A stretch of DNA of 64,000 nt from Thiotrichales bacterium (GCA_026709935.1 JAPOSC010000081.1:1-64000); one strand, 5' to 3'; positions 29,880 through 40,243 are shown, counted from the stretch's first letter. Notes: generated by a model from the sequence alone, not told the origin. Numbers and translations: made by a program.

Positions 29880-29990
29880 CTCAAAGCGCGAGCGCCTTCA
29901 ACCCGCTTGCCGTCGCACGCGAGCTCGAAGCCACCGGCATCGAGCGCTGTCAGGCCGAAGTCATCGCCGAAGGGCCGCGTCGGAGCGGTG
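29880..29990 (+). pseudogene. Remnant of another DUF1640-like gene
   Basis: SAFNPLAVARELEATGIERCQAEVIAEGPRR directly after the previous copy. Confidence 0.55.
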
Positions 29991-30056
29991 GCGGTGGGCC
30001 GTGCGGTAGACTCTCGCTGCCGAAATGGCACTCACCACCGAGAAAGGAGCGAAACC

Positions 30057-30872
30057 ATGCGACAGAAATTCACCCCCCCCCCCCCCCGAGGTTTACGGGT
30101 TGAAATCCGCCGACGCGTAGGCACGACACTCGCGGCTGCCGCGCTGGCGGCGACGGTGATGGGGTCCGGACAGTCCCTCGCTCAGGGCATTCCAACGATC
30201 GAATTTGCCGATGTGTTTGGCCTCACTGACTGCCGCGGCGGTACCTGCCCGGAAGAAATGATGGTCTGTCCGAGTAACATCAACGTCGGAGTCGAAGGCG
30301 GCCGCCCGCCCGGCCCGAGCACCGGTTTGACGGTGCGCGTCCTTGCCCTGACGCGTTCCGGCCATGACCGGCTGCGGGATTACGGGGTACCAGTCTATTT
30401 GGACGAAATGGACACACGGACGATCCGATCCAGCACAACCAGGATCATCCCGGCGAACTCATCCAGTTATCTTCCCGCGCAAGCCACGGACCCGATCTGC
30501 TGGAGAAACGATCACCTCGACACTGGAGACAGCGAGGTTGAGGTCGTTATCGTCGGCGGAGCGGGCTACCGGGTGAATCCGGCAAAGAACAGCATAATCT
30601 TCACCATCACCGAGGACGATGACTGCGCCAATCCAGGAAACCGCACTGTCTACGTGCCAATCGGCGGAAACATGAACAACACGTGCGTGTGCAGGACCCG
30701 CGCGGTGGCGGCGGAACTGTATCCAGGGTCGGTTCAGCAGGCCGACGGGACGGACTGGGATCACAGCATCGATGATTACTACGTCACGATCAACGGCAAC
30801 CGCTCGCTGCGGAGCTCGAACGATTCCTCGAACTACTGCCCGGAGTCACCCTATCAGGGGCCGGGAACATAG
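30057..30872 (+). CDS. Predicted secreted Cys-containing protein, possibly phase-variable
   Basis: MRQKFTPPPPRGLRVEIRRRVGTTLAAAALAATVMGSGQSLAQG signal peptide with C15 tract at codons 6-11. Confidence 0.65.
   Translation: MRQKFTPPPPRGLRVEIRRRVGTTLAAAALAATVMGSGQSLAQGIPTIEFADVFGLTDCRGGTCPEEMMVCPSNINVGVEGGRPPGPSTGLTVRVLALTRSGHDRLRDYGVPVYLDEMDTRTIRSSTTRIIPANSSSYLPAQATDPICWRNDHLDTGDSEVEVVIVGGAGYRVNPAKNSIIFTITEDDDCANPGNRTVYVPIGGNMNNTCVCRTRAVAAELYPGSVQQADGTDWDHSIDDYYVTINGNRSLRSSNDSSNYCPESPYQGPGT
30073..30087. repeat. Homopolymeric C15 tract in coding sequence
   Basis: Fifteen consecutive C read directly. Confidence 0.9.
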
Positions 30873-31251
30873 TGACTGACACGCCCCGGTTCGGAGCCGG
30901 CTTCGGCCCTGAAGCCGGCTCCGGATTCGGGGCGCCGGCCCCCTTGCCGAGTCTCCCCGGTCACGAAATCGTGCACGAAGCCACTGGATGCCCAGTGCGC
31001 GCACCACCAGCGACCTTGCACAGGGACCAGATAGGTCCGATAAATTCCGGACGGCATTCGGAAGAATGTGGGACGGACCCGCTCTTCGCCCATCCCCGGC
31101 ACAGGAAGACGCATTCAGCGCGGATGCATCACGGCTTGACGACGGCCAGCCAGATCTACGCGTCTTCCGGCCTGTCCGTCCCCCTGATCGGCGGCGCGTC
31201 GGCCCCATGACCAGGTGCCAATGGGGAAGGGTTCGGCCCTGAACGACGCTC

Positions 31252-31407
31252 TCAGAGCACGGCGGCGACGGCTTCGAATACCCCGAACTGTTTTCCCACG
31301 ACCAGCAGTACGAACGCACCGACGACCCGAAGCTCGATCCGAAGCGAACCGATGGCGGAATCAAGATCGGCTTTCGTGGCGAGCGCGTCGAAGGTGCTTT
31401 CGGTCAT
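31252..31407 (-). CDS. Short DUF1640-like protein (51 aa)
   Basis: Hand translation: MTESTFDALATKADLDSAIGSLRIELRVVGAFVLLVVGKQFGVFEAVAAVL*. Confidence 0.55.
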   Translation of the reverse strand: MTESTFDALATKADLDSAIGSLRIELRVVGAFVLLVVGKQFGVFEAVAAVL

Positions 31408-31551
31408 GTCGAAGTGTCCGTGCAACGGCCAGTTTCACGCTGCGGGGAAGGTCAGCGCACCGGAACATGCACCACCCGGGCCCTCGGCCCGGGTGGGCCA
31501 CAAGGCCACGGGGCGACTGTGGCCGCCCCGCTGCCTGTCCAGGCCTTCAAA

Positions 31552-32019
31552 TCAGAACCCTGGGTGGATGAGGCCCACGGCTTGCCACTTGAATGGGTTC
31601 AACTCCACGCTCCCCCCTTGGATGTCCGCCAACGGATTGATGGCCAGACCGACCATGACCACTTCAGCCACTTCCGTATCATCCCCGTCCGCAATCGTCT
31701 GCACGGTGAAGGTCTTCTCGGTGTCCTCCCCGAAGAAGAACAGCGACCCTCTGGATGCCACGAAGTCCTTGCCCGGCTCGGCATCACTGCCGGTATGCGA
31801 ATTGGCACTGGAGGCGGTCGCCCAATAGATCTGGACTTCGGCGGGGCCCTCCTTGGTGACCGTGAACTCGATGGCGTCGCCTTCGAGCCCGAAAAATAGC
31901 GACTTGCTGAAACCGATCATGGTCACGCCGTCGTCCCCGTCGTCCTGCGCCGTCGCCATGGCGGGCAGCAGCGGGAGGGCGCCGGCCAGGGTCAACGCGA
32001 CAATCTTGAGCATCTTCAT
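31552..32019 (-). CDS. Secreted protein with Calx-beta-like segment
   Basis: MKMLKIVALTLAGALPLLPAMATAQD signal peptide; PGKDFVASRGSLFFFGEDTEKTFTVQTIADGDDTEVAEVVMVGL. Confidence 0.65.
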   Translation of the reverse strand: MKMLKIVALTLAGALPLLPAMATAQDDGDDGVTMIGFSKSLFFGLEGDAIEFTVTKEGPAEVQIYWATASSANSHTGSDAEPGKDFVASRGSLFFFGEDTEKTFTVQTIADGDDTEVAEVVMVGLAINPLADIQGGSVELNPFKWQAVGLIHPGF

Positions 32020-32085
32020 GGATGGCTCCTTGGTCTGGTGGTTTGCCTGACAGCCCGAGGGGGCTGACGGGATGGAATGTTTGCA

Positions 32086-32103
32086 CCCCCCCCCCCTCCC
32101 CCC
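32086..32103. repeat. C11-T-C6 tract upstream of the Calx-beta-like gene
   Basis: cccccccccccTcccccc, 67 nt upstream of the minus-strand start at 32019. Confidence 0.85.
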
Positions 32104-32544
32104 GTCCAGAACGATTTTCCTATCGGGGCGATAAGAAAAGATGATGCGCGCCCCAGGGGCACTCGGTGTGTCCAGGGCACGCCTGAGCCGAGTGCCTACA
32201 TCCGACGGGGCGACTCCGGGAGACGGACTCCGGCCCAGGGTGCGACGACCTGGAGAATCGACCCGACCGTGAGCAGGACGGGGGCCGCGCCGTCATGGGT
32301 GGCAACGGCGACCCAGGACCGCGCCATGCGAAGCACCAAGCCGCATTCGCCGCACATCCCTTTCACCCTGCGCGCCCCCTGCTTCGGGCGCTCCGGAGCT
32401 CGCGCCCCGAGCCGGACGTGACCGGCGGGAGGGTCAGACCGGCCCGTTCGAAGCGCATGGGCCGGAGAAGGTCCACAGCGCGAGCCAGCCTAGCCTCGCG
32501 CTGAATCGGTGTCGTGGTGTGCGCAGTCATGGCGTGCGCTGCGA

Positions 32545-33420
32545 TTACAGGTACTTCGCGACGGCGCCCCGCTCGGCCCGCGCACCGGCAGAGTAGTGCG
32601 CGACCATGCGACTCGTCTTCCAGGCTCCGGCGAGCATCACTTCCTGCTCGCTCGCGCCGCGGGCGGTGAGCTCGGAAGCCAGTCCGATCCGTCCCGAGTG
32701 CGCGGAGAGCTTGCGCGTGATGCCCGCGGCCCTGGCGGCGCGCTGGAACCGCCGGCCGATGGTCTGCGGGTCCCGCCCCCCGAACACGCTCGCCTCCGGG
32801 GCCGCATCGGCCGGGCGAAGCGCGCGCAGCGCTTCGGCAAAGCCGTTCTTCACCAACCGGATATCGGTCTCCGCGCCGTCGCGGTTCGTCTTCGAGGTGC
32901 GCACCCGGATCTGAAGAGTGCCATCCGTGCCTTCCTCAACGTCGCGCCATTCGAGCGCGGCGACTTCCGAGCGGCGCATCCCCGCCATGAACAGGCACGC
33001 GACGATGGCGCCGTCGATCGGCTTCTTCGCAAGCGTGACGATCCGGATCGCTTCGTCATAGGTGAGCGGCGACGCCTGACCGCGGCCCCGATCGGCGCCG
33101 TCCTCGGCCAATCGCTTGAGCGTATCGCGGGTGCGCTCCCCGGCCGGTGACGGGCGCCCCGTCTTGCGCGCGAGCCAGCGAACCGCCGCGACCGCCAGCT
33201 TCAGCGTGCCCGGCGATGCGCCCTGCGCGAACCGGTCGGCGAGGTAGCGCGCCATCGTGGCATCCGTGGGGGTGTCGTCACCGTGCCACTCGGCGACGGC
33301 GGCCAGTGCGATCCGGTACGCGCGGCGGGTGTTCGGGGCGAGCGCATCGAGGGCGATTCGGGCGGTTTCGGCCTGCTCGGGACTGAGCGGGCCGGCAAGG
33401 GTGGTCAGTGTGGAAGTCAT
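32545..33420 (-). CDS. XerC-like tyrosine recombinase
   Basis: ALAPNTRRAYRIALAAVAEW...LFMAGMRRSEVAALEWRDVE...LSAHSGRIGLASELTARGASEQEVMLAGAWKTSRMVAHYSAGARAERGAVAKYL; R..HxxR..W..Y. Confidence 0.88.
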   Translation of the reverse strand: MTSTLTTLAGPLSPEQAETARIALDALAPNTRRAYRIALAAVAEWHGDDTPTDATMARYLADRFAQGASPGTLKLAVAAVRWLARKTGRPSPAGERTRDTLKRLAEDGADRGRGQASPLTYDEAIRIVTLAKKPIDGAIVACLFMAGMRRSEVAALEWRDVEEGTDGTLQIRVRTSKTNRDGAETDIRLVKNGFAEALRALRPADAAPEASVFGGRDPQTIGRRFQRAARAAGITRKLSAHSGRIGLASELTARGASEQEVMLAGAWKTSRMVAHYSAGARAERGAVAKYL

Positions 33421-33506
33421 GGGGGGCCTCCGTCGGGGCGGGATGGCCTGCTCCTGCGCTCTGCGTAGAGCGCAGTGACTGGCCATCCCGGTGCCCCGCG
33501 GCATCG

Positions 33507-34094
33507 TTACAGCCACCCGCGTTCGACGAAGGAGACGTAATCCCGCTCACCGATCACGATGTGGTCGAGGAGCCGCATATCCACCAGTTCAAGTGCCCCC
33601 TTCAGCTTGTGGGTGATCGCCTTGTCGGCATTGCTCGGCTCGGCGACCCCGCACGGGTGGTTGTGCGCAACCATGACGGCCGCGGCGTTCAGTGCCAAGG
33701 CTCGCTTGACGACTTCGCGCGGGTGCACGCGCGTACTGTCGATGCTCCCGCGAAACATCTCCTCGACCGCGATCACGCGGTGTCGGTTGTCGAGGAACGC
33801 GACCGCGAACACCTCGTGCTCAAGGTCCCGCAGTCGCCTCCTGAACATCCGTTCCGAATGCGCCGGAGATGTGAAGGACTCGCCGCGCGAGATGGTCTCC
33901 TGCTCCCATCGTTCGATGAGCCGGAACGCGGCGGCGACGGCGGGATCGGCGGCCTTGCGGGCGGCCCGCACGGTCGAGAAGTCGGCCCGCGCGCCAATGG
34001 TGGCCAGATCGGCGGCGAGATCGGCGCCGCCGTGGGGGAGGGGCACGCCGCCGGCAACGGAGGCGGGCGCGTCTTCGGTTCGGATAGCTGACAT
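33507..34094 (-). CDS. RadC-like JAB/MPN domain protein
   Basis: VFAVAFLDNRHRVIAVEEMFRGSIDSTRVHPREVVKRALALNAAAVMVAHNHPCGVAEPSNADKAIT. Confidence 0.92.
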   Translation of the reverse strand: MSAIRTEDAPASVAGGVPLPHGGADLAADLATIGARADFSTVRAARKAADPAVAAAFRLIERWEQETISRGESFTSPAHSERMFRRRLRDLEHEVFAVAFLDNRHRVIAVEEMFRGSIDSTRVHPREVVKRALALNAAAVMVAHNHPCGVAEPSNADKAITHKLKGALELVDMRLLDHIVIGERDYVSFVERGWL

Positions 34095-34112
34095 GGGGCG
34101 CTCTCCTTCGGT

Positions 34113-34364
34113 TCACTGCGCAGTGATTTCGCACGAGCCGAGCAGGAAGCAGATGTACTTCTTGCCGCTTGCGACGAGGATGGCGTTCGGGTTGGTGCGG
34201 TCCGGCTTGACGACTTCGCGCTTGTAGACCTCGCGCCACTTGCGGGAAGCCTTCGCGGAAATGCACGTCGATCTTCCTGAGTAGACGGTGAGGTAGACCG
34301 TCAGACCCTCGCGCCATCTCGCGTGCATCCATTCGATGGCGATTTCTCCGCGTGTTTGCTGCAT
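34113..34364 (-). CDS. Hypothetical small protein
   Basis: MQQTRGEIAIEWMHARWREGLTVYLTVYSGRSTCISAKASRKW...; adjacent to radC-like gene. Confidence 0.45.
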   Translation of the reverse strand: MQQTRGEIAIEWMHARWREGLTVYLTVYSGRSTCISAKASRKWREVYKREVVKPDRTNPNAILVASGKKYICFLLGSCEITAQ

Positions 34365-34528
34365 GGTGGATTTCTCCGGTTCCGGCGGGAGGGCCGTATT
34401 CCATGAAATGCCCGACAAGTGACATTATCAGTCATTTTCTGAGGGGATGTCAACCCCTTTATCCAGGACATGAGTCCACCCTTTATCCGTGATATCTTCA
34501 GAGCACTTCAACCAGAGAAATTGCACAC

Positions 34529-34738
34529 ATGAAACGACGGGAATCACAGTATCCGATACGGCTTGCGGTCAACGTGGATACGCGGCTCGCGGCGCGGCTC
34601 GAAGATGCGTCAGAGCGCTACGGCATCGCGCGGGGTGTCATCATGCGCCGAGCGATTGAGCACGGCCTGCGGGCGGCGCTGGATGGACTGCGCAAGCAGG
34701 CGCGGGACATGGGGGGCGGAGAGCGGGATGCGCCATGA
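34529..34738 (+). CDS. Ribbon-helix-helix-type DNA-binding protein
   Basis: MKRRESQYPIRLAVNVDTRLAARLEDASERYGIARGVIMRRAIEHGLRAALD. Confidence 0.7.
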   Translation: MKRRESQYPIRLAVNVDTRLAARLEDASERYGIARGVIMRRAIEHGLRAALDGLRKQARDMGGGERDAP

Positions 34739-36020
34739 ACGCGCCGCCGGCAGTCGCCCCCCTGCCCGGTCCGGGCGGCGCCGGTCGCGGCGACCTCGCC
34801 GCGACTCCGGGACCGGGCGGCGCATCGAGGGCAATGCGGGCAGCGGAACTGGTCTACGCGCCGATCTCCGGTGCCCGCCGGCTCCGTGGTTCGTCGGTGT
34901 GGATCCGGACCGATGCGCGCGGCATCGCGGCGCATCGCCGGTGACGGGCGCATCCCCGAGGGCCGGGAAGTATTCGCGGTCGCGCTTGGGGGCGACACCG
35001 GCACCGGCTGGCGGGTCGATGCGACGGGCGTCGAGGAAGCGCGGCGCATGGTGCACGGCACGGTGCTGCGGGTGCATGCGTGCTGATTGTCCGAACTGCT
35101 GGTGTGGACGGCGCCCCGGTATCGGGCCTGCGACTTGGGCGGCGCCGACTTCGGCCCGGAGTGGGTGCGGCTCGCGGCGGAGGGCAAGACATGACCGCGC
35201 CGATCGCAGCCGACGGCCGGCTCGCAGCCGATCCGTGCCCCCTCTCGACCCGCACCGGAGCCGCCATGATCGCGGCCCGGCTCGCGAACCGGCGACGGTT
35301 ACCGGCTTCGGCAACCCACCAGATCCCACGAAACCGCTTGAAATGAGCCCAATCGAGCCTCCAGAAGGCTCCGAACCGCCCGCGCGAGGGCATTCGGCGG
35401 CCTCGATGGCCATCGACCCCTGAGCGGTGCAGCAAAACGGCGTGCAGATCGGCGAGCGCGTGGGGAGTGCATCGACTATGCCGCGTTGTTCGGTGATGCG
35501 CATGTGCACTGTGCACAGTGTCGGGCCCGCATCGCGACGGCAGATCGGCGCTGGCGGACCGATGCCCGCACCGGAGCGGCACTCCAGGTGCGTATCGAAG
35601 CCGCGGCAGCCGGGGGGTGCGGCTGACCGCAGCCGAAATCGCCGAGCTCACGAGCGCCATCATCGAGCGGCGGCGGTGATCGGCGCGATGGGCAGGGGGG
35701 CGCAGACGGCTGGACGGGCGGCGGACGCGGGTGACACCCGGAGCGCGGAACCCTTTTTTCGAGGATGGGGGGTAGGGGGTTTAGCTCGGAAGGGGGTCTA
35801 GGGCGGGGTTCGGCGGGACTCCGCCGCTCTCATAGTGATACCTACCGCGTCACACGGTCCGCCGCCAATCCGAACCGGGCGGTAGGGGGTTTAGCTTGCG
35901 CGCGCCCGCGTGGCAGACCGCCTGTGTGCGCTCCCGTGAGCGGAGTCCCGCGAACGGGGGGGCGGGGCGGACAGCCCTTCCCCCCGGACGGGGCCCGCCG
36001 GGGGGAAAGACTGAGAGGGC

Positions 36021-36731
36021 TCAGTGAAACGTCAGGCCGATTTCAGCGGAGTGGCGCCCGTGGGTGAGCTCCAGCCCATCGATGTCGGCATCGGCGGTGG
36101 CGAAGTAGCGATACCCGAGTCGCACCCCCTTGTAGGTGATGCCGGCCATCACCTGCCACGCGAAGACGACGGCCTCGTCGGTGACGGTGGTGATCAGGCC
36201 GCGCTTCAAGATCCCCACATCGGTGGTCACGTCCACTTGGTGCAGCGCCACGCCGAGTCCGACCCCGAGGTAGGGTGAGGGTCCGCCCTCGCCGAACTCC
36301 CCGTAGGTGTTGACCATGAAGCTGGTGGTGGCGACATCGCCGAGCGCGGGGGCGGACGATTCGTAGTTGTTCGGGTCGCTGCGCAGCCACACGATGGGGT
36401 AGCCGTCGGGGGTCGAGAAGTCATCGGTCTCGGCGCGGTAGTAGCCGAGTTCGAATTCGATCCCGCGTAGCTGGCCCACGGGAGCGAAGCCGTAGGCCGC
36501 GGCGATCCCGAAGCCGGAGGCGGTGGTGAGATCGATGACGCCGGGGTTGTTGTCCGGGTTGCCGGCGCCGGCGTTGCGCACCGTCTCGGTGGCCGGCATC
36601 CCCAGTGAGAGCGACACGTCGAAGTACGGCTGCCGTTCGGCGAAGGCGGCAGGCGCCAGAGCAAGGGCACAGAGGCTGGCAGCAATCCGTCTCATGCGGT
36701 TCTCCTGCGTCGAGGGCGACCCCGAAGGCAC
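36021..36731 (-). CDS. Outer-membrane beta-barrel protein
   Basis: MRRIAASLCALALAPAAFAERQPYFDVSLSLG signal peptide; GYYRAE...PYLGVGLGVALHQVD...AEIGLTFH terminal aromatic. Confidence 0.7.
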   Translation of the reverse strand: MPSGSPSTQENRMRRIAASLCALALAPAAFAERQPYFDVSLSLGMPATETVRNAGAGNPDNNPGVIDLTTASGFGIAAAYGFAPVGQLRGIEFELGYYRAETDDFSTPDGYPIVWLRSDPNNYESSAPALGDVATTSFMVNTYGEFGEGGPSPYLGVGLGVALHQVDVTTDVGILKRGLITTVTDEAVVFAWQVMAGITYKGVRLGYRYFATADADIDGLELTHGRHSAEIGLTFH

Positions 36732-36819
36732 CCGTCACGTTGGGCCGAATCGCAGGTGGCGCACTCGGCGGGGCCTGACCGCCCCGCCGCATCGCCCTGA
36801 TCTCGTCGGCGATCCTTGC

Positions 36820-37083
36820 TCATTCGGGGTTGTCCCGCTGCATGGCCCGGATTTGATCCGCGTAGGGGTTGTCCGGGTGCTCGGCCGGCAGCTCACCGAA
36901 GATCTCCATAGCCATTCGTCGCCCGTTAGGGTCGTTGGCCGGCACCGACCGGCGCACGGCCTCGCGCACACTGAGCTTCGGATACTTCTCGTTGTCTTCT
37001 TCGTTCTTGCGCAGCATCTCGTCGAGGTTCGCCTTCGCCGCCTCCATGCGCTTGCGCTTCTCCGCCAGCTTGGCGTCCTCCAT
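36820..37083 (-). CDS. Hypothetical small charged protein
   Basis: MEDAKLAEKRKRMEAAKANLDEMLRKNEEDNEKYPKLSVREAVRRSVP; ATG abuts the stop of upstream lipoprotein gene. Confidence 0.55.
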   Translation of the reverse strand: MEDAKLAEKRKRMEAAKANLDEMLRKNEEDNEKYPKLSVREAVRRSVPANDPNGRRMAMEIFGELPAEHPDNPYADQIRAMQRDNPE

Positions 37084-38420
37084 CACTCTTCCCTCCTCGC
37101 CCCGAACGCGCCCGTGAGGTTGCCGGTGGCGGCGTTCTCCCACCGGAAGGCTCCGGTAACGGCTTCGTGGCCGGTGCCGCGGAACTGTGCGTCGAACCCG
37201 ACCCATGCACCGCCCTGCGTGGCTTGGATGTAGTTCCCGTCCACGCGGATGCGGGTCGAAAGGTCCGGCCCCCACGATGCCCCGCTGGCCGTGAGGTCGG
37301 TGAACGCGGCCGTGCCGTTCATGCTGGCGATGTCCACGGTGAGCCCGGCATCACCCTCAACGGCGGCACCCGCATCGGAGTACCCGACCATCGTGCCGTC
37401 CCAGGTGGCGGTGCCGGTTAACCCGGAACGGGCAAGCGGCGTCGTCGGCACCGGTCCTTCGTCCCATGCCCGTGTCCACTGTGTGCGGTACTCGACGCCG
37501 AAGCGGGCCGTGCCGCCGTCCGTGGTCACTTCGCTGTGCAGCGTCGGGATGGTTGCAGCCCACGGGCCGAGCGAGGCAGGGTTGATATCGTCGGGGAGCG
37601 GGCCGTTGCTGTAGAGCGAGTAGAGGGCCATCAGTGCCTCTCCATCAAGCCGGTAAAGCCGCTCCAAGCTGGCTTCATCGGGTGAAGGGCCGCAGTCAAC
37701 ACGGGTGATGGTCGTCGAGCAGTCCTGCGTGGTGACATGCTGCTGCATCCCCAGCGCGTGCACGAACTCGTGGACGATGAGGCCGAATGTTCCTTGTCCC
37801 GTGGAATCGGAGTCAGCATTAATCAGGACTTGAACACTCTCCAAGGCCGAACCGGCCGTACATCTAAAAGGGCCTTCAAACGTGCAGTGAGGGTTGTATC
37901 TTGCCTGGCCGGCATAGCGCGGGTGGTACGACATGGAGAGCACATAAATCACGCCATCTGGAACGTCCTCGACCCAGTAGGTGTCTCCCTCATAGAGGTC
38001 AATCCCCGGACGCGGCGCGCGTGGGGATACCGTACTCGGCGCACCCATGACCATGCGGGATTCCAACGGGAGCCAATCATTGATGAGGTCAACGGCCTTC
38101 GCGATCAGGCGGTGGAATTCGGGCTCGGCAGATGCCTCGACACTCACCACGGGCGGACGAGTCCAGATGGGCATTCTGTGTTTCACTTCCCGCGAGCGGT
38201 CAGAGGCGTGGTACTTCAGGTAGTCGATCAGGTCGGCCGCAGGAGTACCTTGGATGGTGGTACGCGAGGTCGTCACTGGCCCGGGTGGAGTGGGGGTCGG
38301 CTCCGCGATCGACTCGGTAGTGGAATCAGGCTGGACATTGCTGTTGCCGCCGCCCCCGCCGCCACATCCGGCGACGAGGACGACTCCCGCGACAAGTACG
38401 GTGAGGATGGTGGTACGCAT
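37083..38420 (-). CDS. Lipoprotein with metzincin-like zinc motif and TbpB-like C-terminal region
   Basis: Lipobox VLVAGCGGGGGG; HEFVHALGMQQH; C-term GTATWDGTMVGY...GTGHEAVTGAFRWENAATGNLTGAFGARREE. Confidence 0.7.
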   Translation of the reverse strand: MRTTILTVLVAGVVLVAGCGGGGGGNSNVQPDSTTESIAEPTPTPPGPVTTSRTTIQGTPAADLIDYLKYHASDRSREVKHRMPIWTRPPVVSVEASAEPEFHRLIAKAVDLINDWLPLESRMVMGAPSTVSPRAPRPGIDLYEGDTYWVEDVPDGVIYVLSMSYHPRYAGQARYNPHCTFEGPFRCTAGSALESVQVLINADSDSTGQGTFGLIVHEFVHALGMQQHVTTQDCSTTITRVDCGPSPDEASLERLYRLDGEALMALYSLYSNGPLPDDINPASLGPWAATIPTLHSEVTTDGGTARFGVEYRTQWTRAWDEGPVPTTPLARSGLTGTATWDGTMVGYSDAGAAVEGDAGLTVDIASMNGTAAFTDLTASGASWGPDLSTRIRVDGNYIQATQGGAWVGFDAQFRGTGHEAVTGAFRWENAATGNLTGAFGARREE

Positions 38421-38523
38421 TTGGTGGTTCTCCGTGTCGGGTCATGTTGGCGGCTGCGTAAAGGCGCGGATATTCGGCGAACAGCCTTCGTGAGCTGACT
38501 CTGCCGGGTCGTCTAGACCTATC

Positions 38524-39515
38524 TCACTCACGTGCGGCACCGAACGCGCCCATGATGTTGAAGCTGTAACCGGGATCGCCCCTGCTCTCGAAGACTCCGC
38601 CCACCTCCTCGTGATTCGGGCCGTAGAAGCGACCGCTGATACGCCCGGATACAAGTTGGGTAGTCGAGAATGAGCCTCCTTGTACACGGACGCCATGCCA
38701 TTGGATGTCGGATCGTCGCGTTGCGGCATCAAGGTCGTACATCTGCGTGAACGCGATATCGACATTCGGAAGCTGAAATCTGTTCCCTATGTCGAAATCA
38801 ATACGCGCCTGCCCCTGAATAGTATTTCCAGCCGTCTCGCTCAAGCTCACATCCACGCCTGCGACGATGCCAGTCCAGGTCGCGGTGCCGACCGCGGGGT
38901 TCGTCTCAGGGGCCTCCCCATAAGAGTACGAATACAGGAGTCCCCACTCGTCGAGCTCGCCGCCAATGAACTCAATTCCCTCAACCCCAAACGCACTGTA
39001 ATCCAGCCAACCGCCGTAACTGGCGGAATTGAAGGAGTTCTCCACATCAGTGGTCGCCGCAAGCCTCACTCCTGACCGTTGGCCGGTCGGATGCACCCGA
39101 TGTCCTGACTCTGGCTGATTCGCCGCAGTGGCGAGATCTGAATCGTGATTGCTTCTATCCCCCCTGTACCGTCAGCGGTGGCGCGGTAGCATGTGTCACC
39201 CACGCACCGGACTGTCTGCGGATAGAACAGATCGTCCTCCGCTTGCGGATCCGGGTTCACATATAGCCAGTCCGAAAGCAGGAATGTGTCGGCGCGCGCC
39301 AAGATGGATCTTTCGTGCGCTTCAAGCTGTGCGGCTGTGAAAGTGGGGGCAGACAATCTTCCCGCTTGGCGGGCCACGGCTGCGGGCACCGGGGATTCTG
39401 ATGCGGATGGCCGCACCATTCCCCCGCCGCTCTCGCCACCGCCGCCACCACTGCATCCAGCGACAGCGACGAAGACGACTCCCGCGAAGCACGCGGTACT
39501 GAGTGTGGAGCGCAT
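38524..39515 (-). pseudogene. TbpB-like lipoprotein, split by an apparent frameshift near 39070-39096
   Basis: N part MRSTLSTACFAGVVFVAVAGCSGGGGG...SQDIGCIRPANGQE*; C part in another frame ...HPTGQRSGVRLAATTDVENSFNSASYGGWLDYSAF...GRISGRFYGPNHEEVGGVFE...MGAFGAARE. Confidence 0.65.
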
Positions 39516-40184
39516 GTGGTGGTTCTCCCTGTGCTTTGTTCGCATCGGCGCCCCCGGAAAGGGGCGCCGGGCCGTGCGAACGCCAGCACAGGGATGTGTG
39601 GAGTCCTGCTTATTCACCCGGGGCCGGGTCATGACTCCCTGCCCACTGGTGGGTTGTTGTATTCGCAGGAGACCCGACAACGGGTCCCTGACTGGCATTC
39701 GCACGGCCGGTATACCGCATCCGCTCGCGCGGCTCAATGCAGCGTTCTCTCGAAGCTCGCCCTCGACTCCCCCGGCATCGGTGGGCTCCCGCGTCAGTGC
39801 GGACGCATTCCGCCGCTTACCACCCGTCCGGCAAGGCCGCTGGGGCGGGGGTGAATGCAGAGGGGCCGGGCCATCGGTCGCATCCGGCCAGCACTGGGGC
39901 AGGATGCAGTCGCAGGTTAGATGGGGCGGAAATGCAGTCTTACCCTTTCAAGATAAGCATGAATCCGCGCAGTGACGATGAGTGGCCAGTGAGAGTAGAA
40001 ATCGGACACTCGCGGGCGCATGGCGTGGCTTGCTGGCCGGAGCGTTCGCAATTCTGCCCCTATATGTAAGTGCCCTCGCATGCCAGAAAACGGCAACACG
40101 GGCCCGCCGAAAAATCGGCGGGCGCGGGTCTGAAGATGGTGCTGTTCACCGCGCCGCGCTGGGTGCCTGATCCAGACCACCAAC

Positions 40185-40208
40185 CTCGCGCGCGCGTGCG
40201 CGCGCGAG
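40185..40208. repeat. Alternating CG near-palindrome (potential Z-DNA/cruciform)
   Basis: ctcgcgcgcgc-gt-gcgcgcgcgag. Confidence 0.75.
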
Positions 40209-40243
40209 TAATGGCCATCGGGGCCATCGGGGGCACCGCCCCA

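Noticed and set aside
35700-36000. Possible replication origin (repeats, G-rich)
   Set aside because: Only two repeat copies, no AT-rich region and no adjacent initiator; evidence too weak
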